64,000 nucleotides of DNA from Streptomyces bicolor (GTDB lineage: Bacteria; Actinomycetota; Actinomycetes; Streptomycetales; Streptomycetaceae): NCBI RefSeq assembly GCF_000719285.1, contig NZ_JOFS01000002.1, positions 62,001 through 126,000 on the forward strand. Direction: 5' to 3'. A program made the translations under genes and the position numbers. Positions 33,311 to 41,625 of this stretch are shown here, in pieces. The notes below the pieces were generated by a model. It ran no database searches. It saw nothing but the letters and a program-made list of their open reading frames with translations, and was not told where the DNA came from. Positions within the stretch are counted from its first letter, which is position 1; each line of letters opens with the position of its first letter.

Positions 33311-35104
33311 GTGACTACCACCGCCGCCTCCTCCTCGCACCACCTCTCACCCGCCTTCCCCGGCCGCGCCCCCTGGGGCACCGCCAGCAAGCTGCGTGCC
33401 TGGCAGCAGGGGGCGATGGAGAAGTACATCCAGGAGCAGCCGCGTGACTTCCTCGCGGTCGCCACGCCCGGCGCCGGGAAGACCACGTTCGCGCTCACCC
33501 TCGCCTCCTGGCTGCTGCACCACCATGTCGTGCAGCAGGTCACCGTGGTCGCGCCGACCGAGCACCTGAAGAAGCAGTGGGCGGAGGCCGCCGCGCGCAT
33601 AGGCATCAAGCTGGACCCCGAGTACAGCGCCGGACCGCTCGGCAAGGACTACCAGGGCGTCGCCGTGACGTACGCGGGTGTCGGCGTGCGGCCCATGCTG
33701 CACCGCAACCGGGTCGAGCAGCGCAAGACCCTCGTCATCCTCGACGAGATCCATCACGCCGGTGACTCCAAGTCCTGGGGCGAGGCCTGCCTGGAGGCCT
33801 TCGAGCCCGCCACGCGCCGGCTCGCCCTCACCGGTACGCCCTTCCGGTCCGACACCAACCCCATCCCCTTCGTCACGTACGAGGAGGACAACGCGGGCAT
33901 CCGGCGGTCCGCCGCCGACTACACCTACGGCTACGGCTCCGCGCTCTCCGACGGCGTGGTGCGGCCCGTCATCTTCCTCTCCTACAGCGGCAACATGCGC
34001 TGGCGGACCAAGGCGGGGGACGAGATCGCCGCGCGTCTCGGCGAGCCCATGACCAAGGACGCCGTCTCGCAGGCCTGGCGTACCGCCCTCGATCCGCGGG
34101 GCGAGTGGATGCCCAGCGTGCTGCGCGCCGCCGACCAGCGGCTGACCGAGGTGCGCAAGGCCATCCCGGACGCGGGTGCGCTCGTGATCGCCTCGGACCA
34201 GGACTCCGCGCGCGCGTACGCCAAGCTGATCCGTGAGATCACGGGCAACAAGGCGACCCTCGTGCTCTCCGACGACGCCGGCGCGTCCGGCCGTATCGAC
34301 GAGTTCAGCAACAACAACGACCGGTGGATGGTCGCCGTCCGGATGGTGTCCGAGGGCGTCGACGTGCCCCGGCTCGCCGTCGGGGTGTACGCCACCACCA
34401 TCTCCACACCCCTCTTCTTCGCCCAGGCCGTCGGCCGTTTCGTACGGTCCCGGCGGCGCGGCGAGACCGCGTCCGTCTTCCTGCCGACCGTCCCCGACCT
34501 GCTCACCTTCGCCAACGAGATGGAGGTCGAGCGCGACCACGCCCTCGACAAGCCGAAGAAGGAGGGCGAGGAGGACCCGTACGCCGAATCCGAGAAGGAG
34601 ATGGAGGAGGCGAACAAGGAGCAGGACGAGGACACCGGCGAACAGGACATGCTGCCGTTCGAGGCGCTGGAGTCCGACGCCGTCTTCGACCGGGTCCTCT
34701 ACGACGGCGCCGAGTTCGGCATGCAGGCCCACCCGGGCAGCGAGGAGGAGCAGGACTACCTCGGGATTCCCGGGCTGTTGGAGCCCGATCAGGTCCAACT
34801 CCTGCTCCAGAAGCGGCAGGCGCGGCAGATCGCACACAGCCGCAAGAAGCCGGACTCCGAGGCCGACCTCCTGGAACTGCCTGCCGAGCGGCGGCCCGTC
34901 GTCTCGCACAAGGAGATGATGGAGCTGCGCAAGCAGCTCAACACGATGGTCAGCGCGTACGTCCATCAGAGCGGCAAGCCGCACGGTGTGATCCACACCG
35001 AGCTGCGGCGCGTGTGCGGCGGGCCGCCGAGTGCGGAGGCGACGGCGGGGCAGTTGCGGCAGCGCATTGCCAAGGTGCAGGAGTGGGCCACCCGCATGCG
35101 GTGA
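33311..35104 (+). CDS. DEAD/DEAH-box superfamily 2 helicase
   Basis: 597 residues from GTG 33311. The Q-motif-like start (LRAWQQGAMEKYI) precedes Walker A ATPGAGKTT (about 52-60), motif II DEIHH (about 147-151), motif III LTGTPF and motif VI QAVGRFVRSRR. A charged, Glu/Lys-rich segment (DKPKKEGEEDPY ...) follows the helicase core and a short C-terminal domain (VSAYVHQSGKPHGVIHTELRRV) may bind nucleic acid. The layout resembles UvsW/RadD-like single-protein helicases common in Streptomyces. Substrate and process unknown. Monocistronic, with its own promoter-like hexamers. Confidence 0.82.
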   Translation: MTTTAASSSHHLSPAFPGRAPWGTASKLRAWQQGAMEKYIQEQPRDFLAVATPGAGKTTFALTLASWLLHHHVVQQVTVVAPTEHLKKQWAEAAARIGIKLDPEYSAGPLGKDYQGVAVTYAGVGVRPMLHRNRVEQRKTLVILDEIHHAGDSKSWGEACLEAFEPATRRLALTGTPFRSDTNPIPFVTYEEDNAGIRRSAADYTYGYGSALSDGVVRPVIFLSYSGNMRWRTKAGDEIAARLGEPMTKDAVSQAWRTALDPRGEWMPSVLRAADQRLTEVRKAIPDAGALVIASDQDSARAYAKLIREITGNKATLVLSDDAGASGRIDEFSNNNDRWMVAVRMVSEGVDVPRLAVGVYATTISTPLFFAQAVGRFVRSRRRGETASVFLPTVPDLLTFANEMEVERDHALDKPKKEGEEDPYAESEKEMEEANKEQDEDTGEQDMLPFEALESDAVFDRVLYDGAEFGMQAHPGSEEEQDYLGIPGLLEPDQVQLLLQKRQARQIAHSRKKPDSEADLLELPAERRPVVSHKEMMELRKQLNTMVSAYVHQSGKPHGVIHTELRRVCGGPPSAEATAGQLRQRIAKVQEWATRMR

Positions 35105-35521
35105 CGGACGCTGGGCGCTGTGCCTGGGCCGGGTTTGCTCTGGGGGTGCTCGTGGTGCGAAGGCCGCGGGCCGGTGGGGGCTGGGCGCGCCCACGCGGGG
35201 GAGCCGCATATCGACACAGCCCCGCGCCCCTTCAGGGGCGCCCCGCGCGCCGTACGTTCCAGGGCAAACCGGAGCCGTCCGCACCCGCCGCTGCCCGGAT
35301 TCTGGACGGAGCCTTCCGCTCAGCGAACCGTCTTCGCTAATGTCCGCCTACGCACACGCCCCGTGGCAGCGCCGCCGCGGAGCGCAGCCGTGAAGCGACG
35401 CGGTCCGGTACAGGCCGGGCCGCCGGCCGATCGGCGGCCTCTGAAGCGCGTCACTGGACGGGACTCCGTGACGCACCCGCCGCGAGGGGGCTGCCGACCT
35501 CACCACTAAGGAGTGGGCGTC
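35105..35521. other. Gene-free region with a repeat element, before the IclR gene
   Basis: 417 bp without a credible gene. The first half holds an inverted copy of the GGGGCGCGGGG repeat family (separate entry). The second half leads to AAGGAG at 35508-35513, the ribosome site of the IclR gene. I see no other clear signals. Confidence 0.5.
35173..35240 (-). repeat. Copy of the GGGGCGCGGGG / TATCGATATGCGGCTCC repeat family
   Basis: On the minus strand it reads AAGGGGCGCGGGGCTGTG then TCGATATGCGGCTCCCCC then GCGTGGGCGCGCCCAGCCCC. The same order of blocks occurs on the plus strand at 55035-55102. I recognise it as a common Streptomyces intergenic repeat. Confidence 0.6.
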
Positions 35522-36163
35522 GTGACCGCGGAGACCTCTCAGACGCTCGACCGAGGACTGCGCGTCCTCAAGCTGCTGGCCGATACGGACCACGGGCTGA
35601 CCGTCACCGAGCTTTCCAACAAACTGGGCGTGAACCGGACCGTCGTGTACCGGCTGCTCGCCACGCTCGAACAGCACGCACTCGTACGCCGTGACCTGGG
35701 CGGCCGTGCCCGGGTGGGGCTCGGGGTGCTGCGACTGGGGCGGCAGGTACACCCCCTGGTCCGCGAGGCCGCGCTGCCGGCGCTGCGTTCGCTGGCCGAG
35801 GACATAGGTGCGACGGCCCATCTGACGCTGGTGGACGGCACCGAGGCGCTGGCCGTCGCCGTCGTCGAGCCGACCTGGACCGACTACCACGTGGCCTACC
35901 GGGCGGGGTTCCGGCACCCCTTGGACCGTGGGGCCGCGGGGCGGGCGATCCTCGCCGCCCGGCAGCAGACGACGGAGGAGCCCGGGTACACCCTGACCCA
36001 CGGTGAGCTGGAGGCTGGGGCCAGCGGGGCGGCCGCGCCGTTGATCGGCGTCACGGGCGTCGAGGGCAGCGTGGGCGTGGTGATGCTGGCGGACGCGGTG
36101 CCGGAGCGGGTGGGGCCGCGGGTCGTCGACGCGGCGCGGGAGGTCGCGGACGCGTTGCGCTGA
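35522..36163 (+). CDS. hpdR: IclR-family transcriptional regulator (probable HpdR)
   Basis: 213 residues. The N-terminal winged helix-turn-helix (LTVTELSNKLGVNRTVVYRLLATLE) and a shortened effector domain (IGATAHLTLVDGTEALAVAVVEP ... PLDRGAAGRAIL) mark the IclR family. GTG 35522 is 8 nt after AAGGAG; the GTG at 35513 overlaps that site. In S. coelicolor an IclR-type repressor, HpdR, at this gene position represses hppD and hpdA, both present 8 kb downstream here. It could also control the adjacent GNAT/racemase pair, 65 bp downstream on the same strand. Confidence 0.8.
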   Translation: MTAETSQTLDRGLRVLKLLADTDHGLTVTELSNKLGVNRTVVYRLLATLEQHALVRRDLGGRARVGLGVLRLGRQVHPLVREAALPALRSLAEDIGATAHLTLVDGTEALAVAVVEPTWTDYHVAYRAGFRHPLDRGAAGRAILAARQQTTEEPGYTLTHGELEAGASGAAAPLIGVTGVEGSVGVVMLADAVPERVGPRVVDAAREVADALR

Positions 36164-36228
36164 CGCGGGTGAGCCGGTGGCGGTGCGGCACCCTAGGCAG
36201 GGCGGGCACCGGCTCCGACACTCGGTAC

Positions 36229-37002
36229 ATGACCTTACTCACCATCCGCACCGTCCACGACGTCGCCGGGTTCGCCGCGGTCGCCGACTACTTCAGTGAC
36301 GTATGGCAGACACCCCGCACGGCGCCGCCGTTACTGCCGGAGACGCTGCACAGCCTCGCCCACGCGGGCGGGGCCGTGCACGCGGCGTACGACGGGGAAC
36401 GGCTCGCCGGTGCCTGCGTCGCCGTGTTCGGGCCGCCCGCGGCGAGAGAGATCTACTCCCTGCTGGCCGCCGCCGAGCAGGGGCTCGGGGTGCGCCTCAA
36501 GCAGGCGCAGCGGGCCTGGGCGGTGGAGCACGGTGCGCGCACCATGCGCTGGACCTTCGACCCGCTGGTCGGCCGCAACGCCCGGTTCAACTTCGTCAAG
36601 CTGGGCGCCGAGGGCACCGAGTACCTCGTCGACTTCTACGGCCCCATGGCGGACGGCGTGAACGACGGCGACGAGACGGACCGGCTGGCGGTGACCTGGG
36701 ACCTGATCGCGCCCGGGAGCGCCCATGACAGCGCAGACACCCGCGATCGCGACGCCGCGCCCACCACGGACACCGCGCCCGACGGCGGACCGCTCGCCAG
36801 AAGGGACCCGCGGGGCCGGTACGTCTGGTGCCGAGTCCCCGACGACATCGTGGCGCTGCGGGCCGCCGATCCCGCGCCGGCGCTGGCCTGGCGGCGGGCC
36901 GTACGGGACGTCTTCACCAAGGCCTTCGCCGACGGGTTCACGGCGACGGGCATGTCCCGGGACGGCTGGTACACGCTCACCCGCCGGGAGGCCTCCGCAT
37001 GA
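36229..37002 (+). CDS. GNAT-family acyltransferase, probable amino-acid N-succinyltransferase
   Basis: 257 residues. The GNAT-like core includes AVHAAYDGERLAGACVAVFGPP and the CoA region LGVRLKQAQRAWAVEHGARTMRWTFDPL, with NARFNFVKLGA. It belongs to the subgroup found beside N-acylamino-acid racemases. The stop overlaps the racemase start (ATGA), so the two are made together. In Geobacillus-type pathways this enzyme succinylates D-amino acids before racemisation; that role is inferred from context. Confidence 0.75.
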   Translation: MTLLTIRTVHDVAGFAAVADYFSDVWQTPRTAPPLLPETLHSLAHAGGAVHAAYDGERLAGACVAVFGPPAAREIYSLLAAAEQGLGVRLKQAQRAWAVEHGARTMRWTFDPLVGRNARFNFVKLGAEGTEYLVDFYGPMADGVNDGDETDRLAVTWDLIAPGSAHDSADTRDRDAAPTTDTAPDGGPLARRDPRGRYVWCRVPDDIVALRAADPAPALAWRRAVRDVFTKAFADGFTATGMSRDGWYTLTRREASA

Positions 37003-38108
37003 AGCTCGAACGCGTCGAGATCGTGCACGTCGCGATTCCGCTGGTCACCCCCTTCCGTACCTCCTTCGGCACGATGACGACGAAGGACACCTTCCTGCTG
37101 CACGTCGTCACCGACTCGGCCGAGGGCTGGTCGGAGTTCGCCGGCGACCCCGAGCCGCTGTACTGCTCCGAGTTCGTGGCCGGCGCGGAGATCGTGCTGC
37201 GGGACCTCTTGGTGCCGCGGATCGCCGCGCTCCCTGTGCTCGCTACGGCCTACCTCGCCCCGGCGACGGAGAAGATCAAGGGGCACGAGCTGGCGAAGGC
37301 GGCGCTGGAGACGGCCGTCCTCGACGCGGAGCTGCGGTCGTACGGGATGCCGCTGGCCACGTATCTCGGGGCGGTGCGGGAGCGGGTGCCGGCCGGGGTG
37401 TCGGTGGGGATCAGGGAAAGCGTCGGCGAGCTGCTGAACGACGTGGAGCGGTATCTCGCCGAGGGCTACGTCCGGATCAAGCTGAAGATCGAGCCCGGCC
37501 GGGACCTGGAACCCGTACGGGCCGTGCGCGACCGCTTCGGGCCGGACCTGCCGCTCCAGGTCGACGCCAACACGGCGTACACGCTCGCGGACGCCGAGCA
37601 TCTGCGGCGGCTGGACGAGTTCGGGCTGCTACTGATCGAGGAGCCGCTCGCGGAGAACAACCTGTACGCCCACGCCCGCCTGCAGCAGCGCCTCGCGACC
37701 CCCGTCTGCCTCGACGAGTCCCTGCACAACGCCCGCGACACCGCGTCCGCGATCGCGATGGACGCCTGCCGGGTGGTGAACGTGAAGCCGGCGCGGGTCG
37801 GGGGATACCTGGAGGCCCGGCGGGTACATGACGTGGCGCACGCCCACGGGGTGCCGGTGTGGTGCGGGGGCATGCTGGAGACCGGCATCGGCCGGGCCGC
37901 GAACCTGGCACTCGCCGCCCTGCCCGGTTTCACGCTGCCCGGGGACACCTCGGCGTCCAGCCGCTACTTCGCCGAGGACATCACCGAGCCGTTCGTGCTG
38001 GTGGACGGCCACCTTCCGGTCCCGCGGTCGCCGGGGATCGGGGTGGAGCCGCTGCCGGAGGTGCTGCGCCGCTTCACGAAGGAGCGGCGAGACCTCCACG
38101 TGACCTGA
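36999..38108 (+). CDS. N-acylamino-acid racemase / o-succinylbenzoate synthase-like enolase-superfamily enzyme
   Basis: 369 residues. All catalytic positions of the NSAR/OSBS group are present: KLK with Lys161 and Lys163, metal ligands Asp189, Glu214 and Asp239, and Lys263 in NVKPARVGG; this numbering equals that of the Amycolatopsis enzyme. Streptomyces make menaquinone by the futalosine route and need no o-succinylbenzoate synthase, so racemase activity on N-acyl amino acids is the likelier role. The coupled GNAT gene supports conversion of D-amino acids via N-succinyl intermediates. A desuccinylase is not seen nearby. Confidence 0.85.
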   Translation: MKLERVEIVHVAIPLVTPFRTSFGTMTTKDTFLLHVVTDSAEGWSEFAGDPEPLYCSEFVAGAEIVLRDLLVPRIAALPVLATAYLAPATEKIKGHELAKAALETAVLDAELRSYGMPLATYLGAVRERVPAGVSVGIRESVGELLNDVERYLAEGYVRIKLKIEPGRDLEPVRAVRDRFGPDLPLQVDANTAYTLADAEHLRRLDEFGLLLIEEPLAENNLYAHARLQQRLATPVCLDESLHNARDTASAIAMDACRVVNVKPARVGGYLEARRVHDVAHAHGVPVWCGGMLETGIGRAANLALAALPGFTLPGDTSASSRYFAEDITEPFVLVDGHLPVPRSPGIGVEPLPEVLRRFTKERRDLHVT

Positions 38109-38196
38109 CCAGGTCTCGTACGTGACCTTGGTGGGGCAGCCTTGGCAGCTCCGACCTGCGCCTGGCCGGAACTCACCGTCACGTTAGATTGATCCC

Positions 38197-38988
38197 GTGT
38201 TCTCTCGTCTCACGCGCCCCCGGGCCGTCGCCGTCTGCGCCCTGCCGGTCGTGGCCCTGCTCGCCACGGCGGCCTTCGCGCCGCTGCCGTTCTCGCTGAC
38301 GCAGCCCGGGCTGACGGCCGATGTGCTCGGCGAGAACAAGGGGGAGCCGGTGATCACGATCTCCGGTGCGCCGACCCGGGACACCAGCGGCGAGCTGCGC
38401 ATGACGACCATCGAGGCCACCTCCCCGGACACGGACGTGCGGCTCGGCGATGTGATCGACGCCTGGTTCCGTACGGACAAGGCGGTCATGCCGCGCGACT
38501 CGGTCTATCCGAGCGGCCGCAGCACCCGGGAGATCGAGCAGTACAACACCGAGCAGATGAAGGAGTCCCAGGACGACGCGACGCAGGCCGCGCTGAACCA
38601 CCTGGACCTGACCGGCAAGAACATCAAGGTCACCCTGAAGCTCGCGGATGTGGGCGGCCCCAGTGCCGGTCTGCTCTTCTCCCTGGGGATCATCGACAAG
38701 CTGAACGGCGACGGCGAGGGCGGCGACCTCACCGGCGGCCGCACCATCGCCGGCACGGGCACGATCGACGCCGCCGGCAAGGTCGGCGCGGTCGGCGGGG
38801 TGTCCCTGAAGACCCAGGCGGCCAAGCGGGACGGGGCGACGGTCTTCCTGGTCCCCGAGGCGGAATGCTCGGACGCGAAGGCGGAACTGCCGAAGGGACT
38901 GCGACTGATCCCGGTGACCACGCTCAAGGGCGCGGTGAGCGCGCTGGAGGCGCTGGAGAGCGGGAAGGGCTCCGTCCCGAGCTGCTAG
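38197..38988 (+). CDS. Lon-type (S16) serine protease, secreted or membrane-anchored
   Basis: 263 residues. An N-terminal hydrophobic segment (residues 10-30) is a signal peptide or anchor. The Lon protease domain has Ser156 in DVGGPSAG and Lys205 in GGVSLK, the Ser-Lys dyad. It resembles the protease part of YlbL-type proteins but lacks the PDZ domain and the ATPase of Lon. A TAGATT -10-like hexamer (38185-38190) ends 6 nt before the GTG, so the mRNA is probably leaderless. Its stop overlaps the convergent small gene's stop. Confidence 0.82.
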   Translation: MFSRLTRPRAVAVCALPVVALLATAAFAPLPFSLTQPGLTADVLGENKGEPVITISGAPTRDTSGELRMTTIEATSPDTDVRLGDVIDAWFRTDKAVMPRDSVYPSGRSTREIEQYNTEQMKESQDDATQAALNHLDLTGKNIKVTLKLADVGGPSAGLLFSLGIIDKLNGDGEGGDLTGGRTIAGTGTIDAAGKVGAVGGVSLKTQAAKRDGATVFLVPEAECSDAKAELPKGLRLIPVTTLKGAVSALEALESGKGSVPSC

Positions 38989-39170
38989 GGATTGAACACC
39001 GGCCTCGGGGCGGTGAGGCGCAGGCCCACTTCTATGAGGGTCCAGCCGAGGCGGGTTCGGATGTCGTACGGCTGCCTGGCCTGTTCGGTGAGGCGGTGGG
39101 CCGAGGCCTGGGCGCGGAGCTCGGCGGCGCGGGCGTGGTGCAGGGCGAGGCGGGTCTCGGGATGCTGCAT
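38985..39170 (-). CDS. 61-residue protein downstream of the ArsR-type regulator
   Basis: A small cytoplasmic-looking protein, His/Arg/Ala-rich with a helical N-terminus (ETRLALHHARAAELRAQA) and RTRLGWTLIEVGLRL near the end. I recognise this pattern from small Streptomyces genes paired with ArsR-type regulators but know no function. It follows the regulator by 13 bp and its stop overlaps that of the convergent S16 protease (CTAG). Confidence 0.65.
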   Translation of the reverse strand: MQHPETRLALHHARAAELRAQASAHRLTEQARQPYDIRTRLGWTLIEVGLRLTAPRPVFNP

Positions 39171-39183
39171 CGGCTGCTGCCTT

Positions 39184-39768
39184 TCAGTCCGTGCTGATGG
39201 GGAAGGTGCGGCTCTGGACGCGAACGGTGCTCGCCTCGGGGTGGTTCTCGACGTCGGTCCGGTCGCGGTAGCTGTCGACCAACTCGTGCATTTTGTGGGC
39301 CAGTTCGCCGGCGAGCTGCGGAGTGAGGCGGAGCGTGAAGCTGCTCATGTCCGTGCTGCGGTTCCATGCGTCCGACCACTCCGCGCGGGTGCCGAGCCAG
39401 GTCGACAGCTCCTGGGTCTGCGCGGTGGCGACCTCGTGCAGATACAGGTCGGCGGCCCCGCGCACATCAGGACTGGGATCGCGTAGGAGGGCGTCGTCGA
39501 ACCGCAGCCCCTGCACCGCCGCCTTCCACCAGCGCTCCCGCCCCTTGCCCCGCTCGGGGTCGTCCTCGACAAAGCCGTGCGCCGCGAGCTGCCGTAGGTG
39601 ATAGCTGGTGGCTCCGCTGGACTCGCCCAGTTTCTCGGCGAGCTGGGAGGCGGTGGCCGGTCCGCCGAAGCGCAGGGCGTCGAGCAACCGCATGCGCAGG
39701 GGATGGGCGAGCCCGCGAAGGGAACGGGCGTCGAGGTCGTGAACCTTGGGCTGGTCGGGCTCCGTCAT
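39184..39768 (-). CDS. ArsR-type winged-helix transcriptional regulator
   Basis: 194 residues. The winged helix (LRGLAHPLRMRLLDALRFGG, then TASQLAEKLGESSGATSYHLRQL) is typical; the second half (VATAQTQELSTWLG ...) has no metal-binding Cys motif, so it senses something other than metals. ATG 39768 is chosen; an ATG at 39807 would lie inside the operator-like palindrome. The palindrome 17 bp upstream suggests autoregulation. Co-transcribed with the 61-residue gene. Confidence 0.82.
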   Translation of the reverse strand: MTEPDQPKVHDLDARSLRGLAHPLRMRLLDALRFGGPATASQLAEKLGESSGATSYHLRQLAAHGFVEDDPERGKGRERWWKAAVQGLRFDDALLRDPSPDVRGAADLYLHEVATAQTQELSTWLGTRAEWSDAWNRSTDMSSFTLRLTPQLAGELAHKMHELVDSYRDRTDVENHPEASTVRVQSRTFPISTD

Positions 39769-39784
39769 GCATGCAAAGATAGCG

Positions 39785-39804
39785 TTGCAAAGAATCCTTT
39801 GCAA
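39785..39804. promoter_or_regulatory. Palindromic operator before the ArsR-type gene
   Basis: TTGCAAAG-AATC-CTTTGCAA is a perfect 8-bp inverted repeat. A further TGCAAAG half-site lies at 39772-39778 and CTTTG recurs at 39811. The array sits at the regulator start and towards the betaine transporter stop, a likely autoregulatory site. Confidence 0.6.
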
Positions 39805-39823
39805 CAAGTTCTTTGTAAGCCTC

Positions 39824-40783
39824 CTACTCCACGAACCCTTCCCCCTTCATCCAGTCCAACGCCACCTGATGCGGATCCTCCCCGTCCACATCCACCTTCG
39901 CGTTCAGGTCCTGCGCCACCGTGTTGTTCAGCTTCCTGGTGATCGGGTCGAGGACCTCGCGGATGGCCGGCCACTTCTCCAGCGTCTTGGTGTTGATCAC
40001 CGGGGCGGCGTTGTAGTTGGGGAAGAAGTGCTTGTCGTCGTTCATGACCACGAGGTTCATGGACTTGATGCGTCCGTCCGTCGTGAAGACCTCGCCGTAG
40101 GTGCAACTCCCCTTCGCGACCTGCGTGTAGATGATCCCGGTGTCCATCTGGGTGATGTTCCTGGTCGGCACGTTCATGCCGTACGCCTTCTGCATGCCCG
40201 GCAGCCCGTCCGCCCGGTTGGCGAACTCGACCTCCACGCACAGCGTCACCGCGGCGGGGTCGGACTTGGACAGGGCGGCGACCTCGGAGAGGTCGTTCGT
40301 GCGGTACTTCCTGTGGTTCTCCTGGTTCATCGCCAGGGCGTAGGTGTTGTCCAGCGCGGACGGCGGAAGCCAGGTCAGGCCGTTCTTCGCGTCCTCCTTG
40401 CGCACCGCCTCCCACTGCTCGTGCGGGTCGGTGATGGGATCGCTGTGCCCCAGGTACGTGATCCAGGCCGTGCCCGTGTACTCGTACCCGGCGTCCGCGT
40501 CGCCCTTGCGGACCGCCTCGCGGCTGCCGATGGACCCCTGGATGCCGGTGCGGTCGAGCACCTCCGCGCCGGCCGCCTCGAACGCGATGCCCATGATCGC
40601 GCCGAGGATGAGCTGCTCGGTGAACGACTTCGACGTCACCGTCAGTTCGGCGCCCTTCAGGGGCTCGCCCCGTCCGATCGTGCCGGGCCGTACGTCGTCG
40701 ACCATCGGGGAGCCGCTCGTCAGGCCGCACCCCGAGGCCGCCACCAGCAGCCCCGCGGCCAGCAGGGCCGCACCCCGCCTCAT
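39824..40783 (-). CDS. Glycine betaine/choline-type ABC transporter substrate-binding lipoprotein
   Basis: 319 residues. The lipobox AASGC places the lipidated Cys at residue 19. The mature protein is an OpuAC/OsmF-like binding protein (VTSKSFTEQLILGAIMGIAFE, DAGYEYTGTAW, DTGIIYTQVAKGSC). It is the last gene of a four-gene importer and starts inside the stop of the preceding permease (ATGA). The ligand is probably a quaternary amine such as glycine betaine, choline or carnitine; the family also includes other amines. Confidence 0.87.
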   Translation of the reverse strand: MRRGAALLAAGLLVAASGCGLTSGSPMVDDVRPGTIGRGEPLKGAELTVTSKSFTEQLILGAIMGIAFEAAGAEVLDRTGIQGSIGSREAVRKGDADAGYEYTGTAWITYLGHSDPITDPHEQWEAVRKEDAKNGLTWLPPSALDNTYALAMNQENHRKYRTNDLSEVAALSKSDPAAVTLCVEVEFANRADGLPGMQKAYGMNVPTRNITQMDTGIIYTQVAKGSCTYGEVFTTDGRIKSMNLVVMNDDKHFFPNYNAAPVINTKTLEKWPAIREVLDPITRKLNNTVAQDLNAKVDVDGEDPHQVALDWMKGEGFVE

Positions 40784-41625
40784 GTCTCCAACCCCCGCGG
40801 CCGCAGCAGCAGTTCGGCCAGCGACGCCAGCCAGTCCACCAGCAGGGCGAGGGCGACCGTGAGGATCGAGCCCAGCACCAGCACCGGCATCCGCTGGTTG
40901 GTGATGCCGGCCGTGATCAGCACGCCCAGGCCGCCGCCCCCGCCGAAGACCGCCAGGGTCGCCGTACCGACGTTCAGGACCAGGGCCGTACGGACGCCCG
41001 CAAGGATCAGCGGGACCGCCAGCGGCAGCTCCACCCGCGTCAGCGCCCCCGTCGGGGACATGCCGATGCCGCGCGCGGCCTCCAGCAGGGTCGGGTCGTT
41101 CGCCTTGAGGCCGGCGATGGTGTTGGACAGTACGGGCAGGACGGCGTAGGCGATCATGCCGATCAGGGCGGCCCGGCGGCCGATGCCCAGCCAGATCACC
41201 AGCAGGGCGAGGAGACCGATCGCCGGGGTCGCCTGGCCCATGTTGGCGATCGCCATGGCCACGGGGGTGAACTTCCGGAACGCCCGCCTGGTGAGCAGGA
41301 TGCCCAGCGGGATCGCGATGATCAGCACGAAGAACGTGGAGATCGCCGTGAGTTCGATGTGCTCCCACAGCGCCTGGGAGACCTGCCCGTTCGACAACGC
41401 GTTCTCGGAGACCGAGTCGAGGTCGGCCTGCTGGAACCACAGCCAGGTGGCGAGCAGCATGGCGACCAGGAAGGCCGGCACGAAGGTCAGCTTCTGCGGG
41501 CTCACCCTGCGGGCAGGGGGCTTCACCGGAGCGGGTGCGGTCTCCTGCTCCATACCCTCCTGCGCCGTACCCTCCTGCGTCCCCTCCGCCGTCTCCTCCA
41601 GGTCGGGAGCCTCGGGAGCGCTCAC
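40780..41625 (-). CDS. Glycine betaine-type ABC transporter permease (second)
   Basis: 281 residues. An acidic, Glu/Gln-rich cytoplasmic N-terminus (about 1-50, with repeated EGT/EGM turns) precedes six membrane helices. The EAA-type loop is LLEAARGIGMSPTGALTRVELPL. GTG 41625 overlaps the ATPase stop (GTGA). It pairs with the permease at 42865-43512. Confidence 0.87.
   Translation of the reverse strand: MSAPEAPDLEETAEGTQEGTAQEGMEQETAPAPVKPPARRVSPQKLTFVPAFLVAMLLATWLWFQQADLDSVSENALSNGQVSQALWEHIELTAISTFFVLIIAIPLGILLTRRAFRKFTPVAMAIANMGQATPAIGLLALLVIWLGIGRRAALIGMIAYAVLPVLSNTIAGLKANDPTLLEAARGIGMSPTGALTRVELPLAVPLILAGVRTALVLNVGTATLAVFGGGGGLGVLITAGITNQRMPVLVLGSILTVALALLVDWLASLAELLLRPRGLET

Noticed and set aside
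36999..38108. Menaquinone-pathway o-succinylbenzoate synthase (menC)
   Set aside because: Streptomyces use the futalosine pathway; the GNAT partner and NSAR-type residues favour an N-acylamino-acid racemase.
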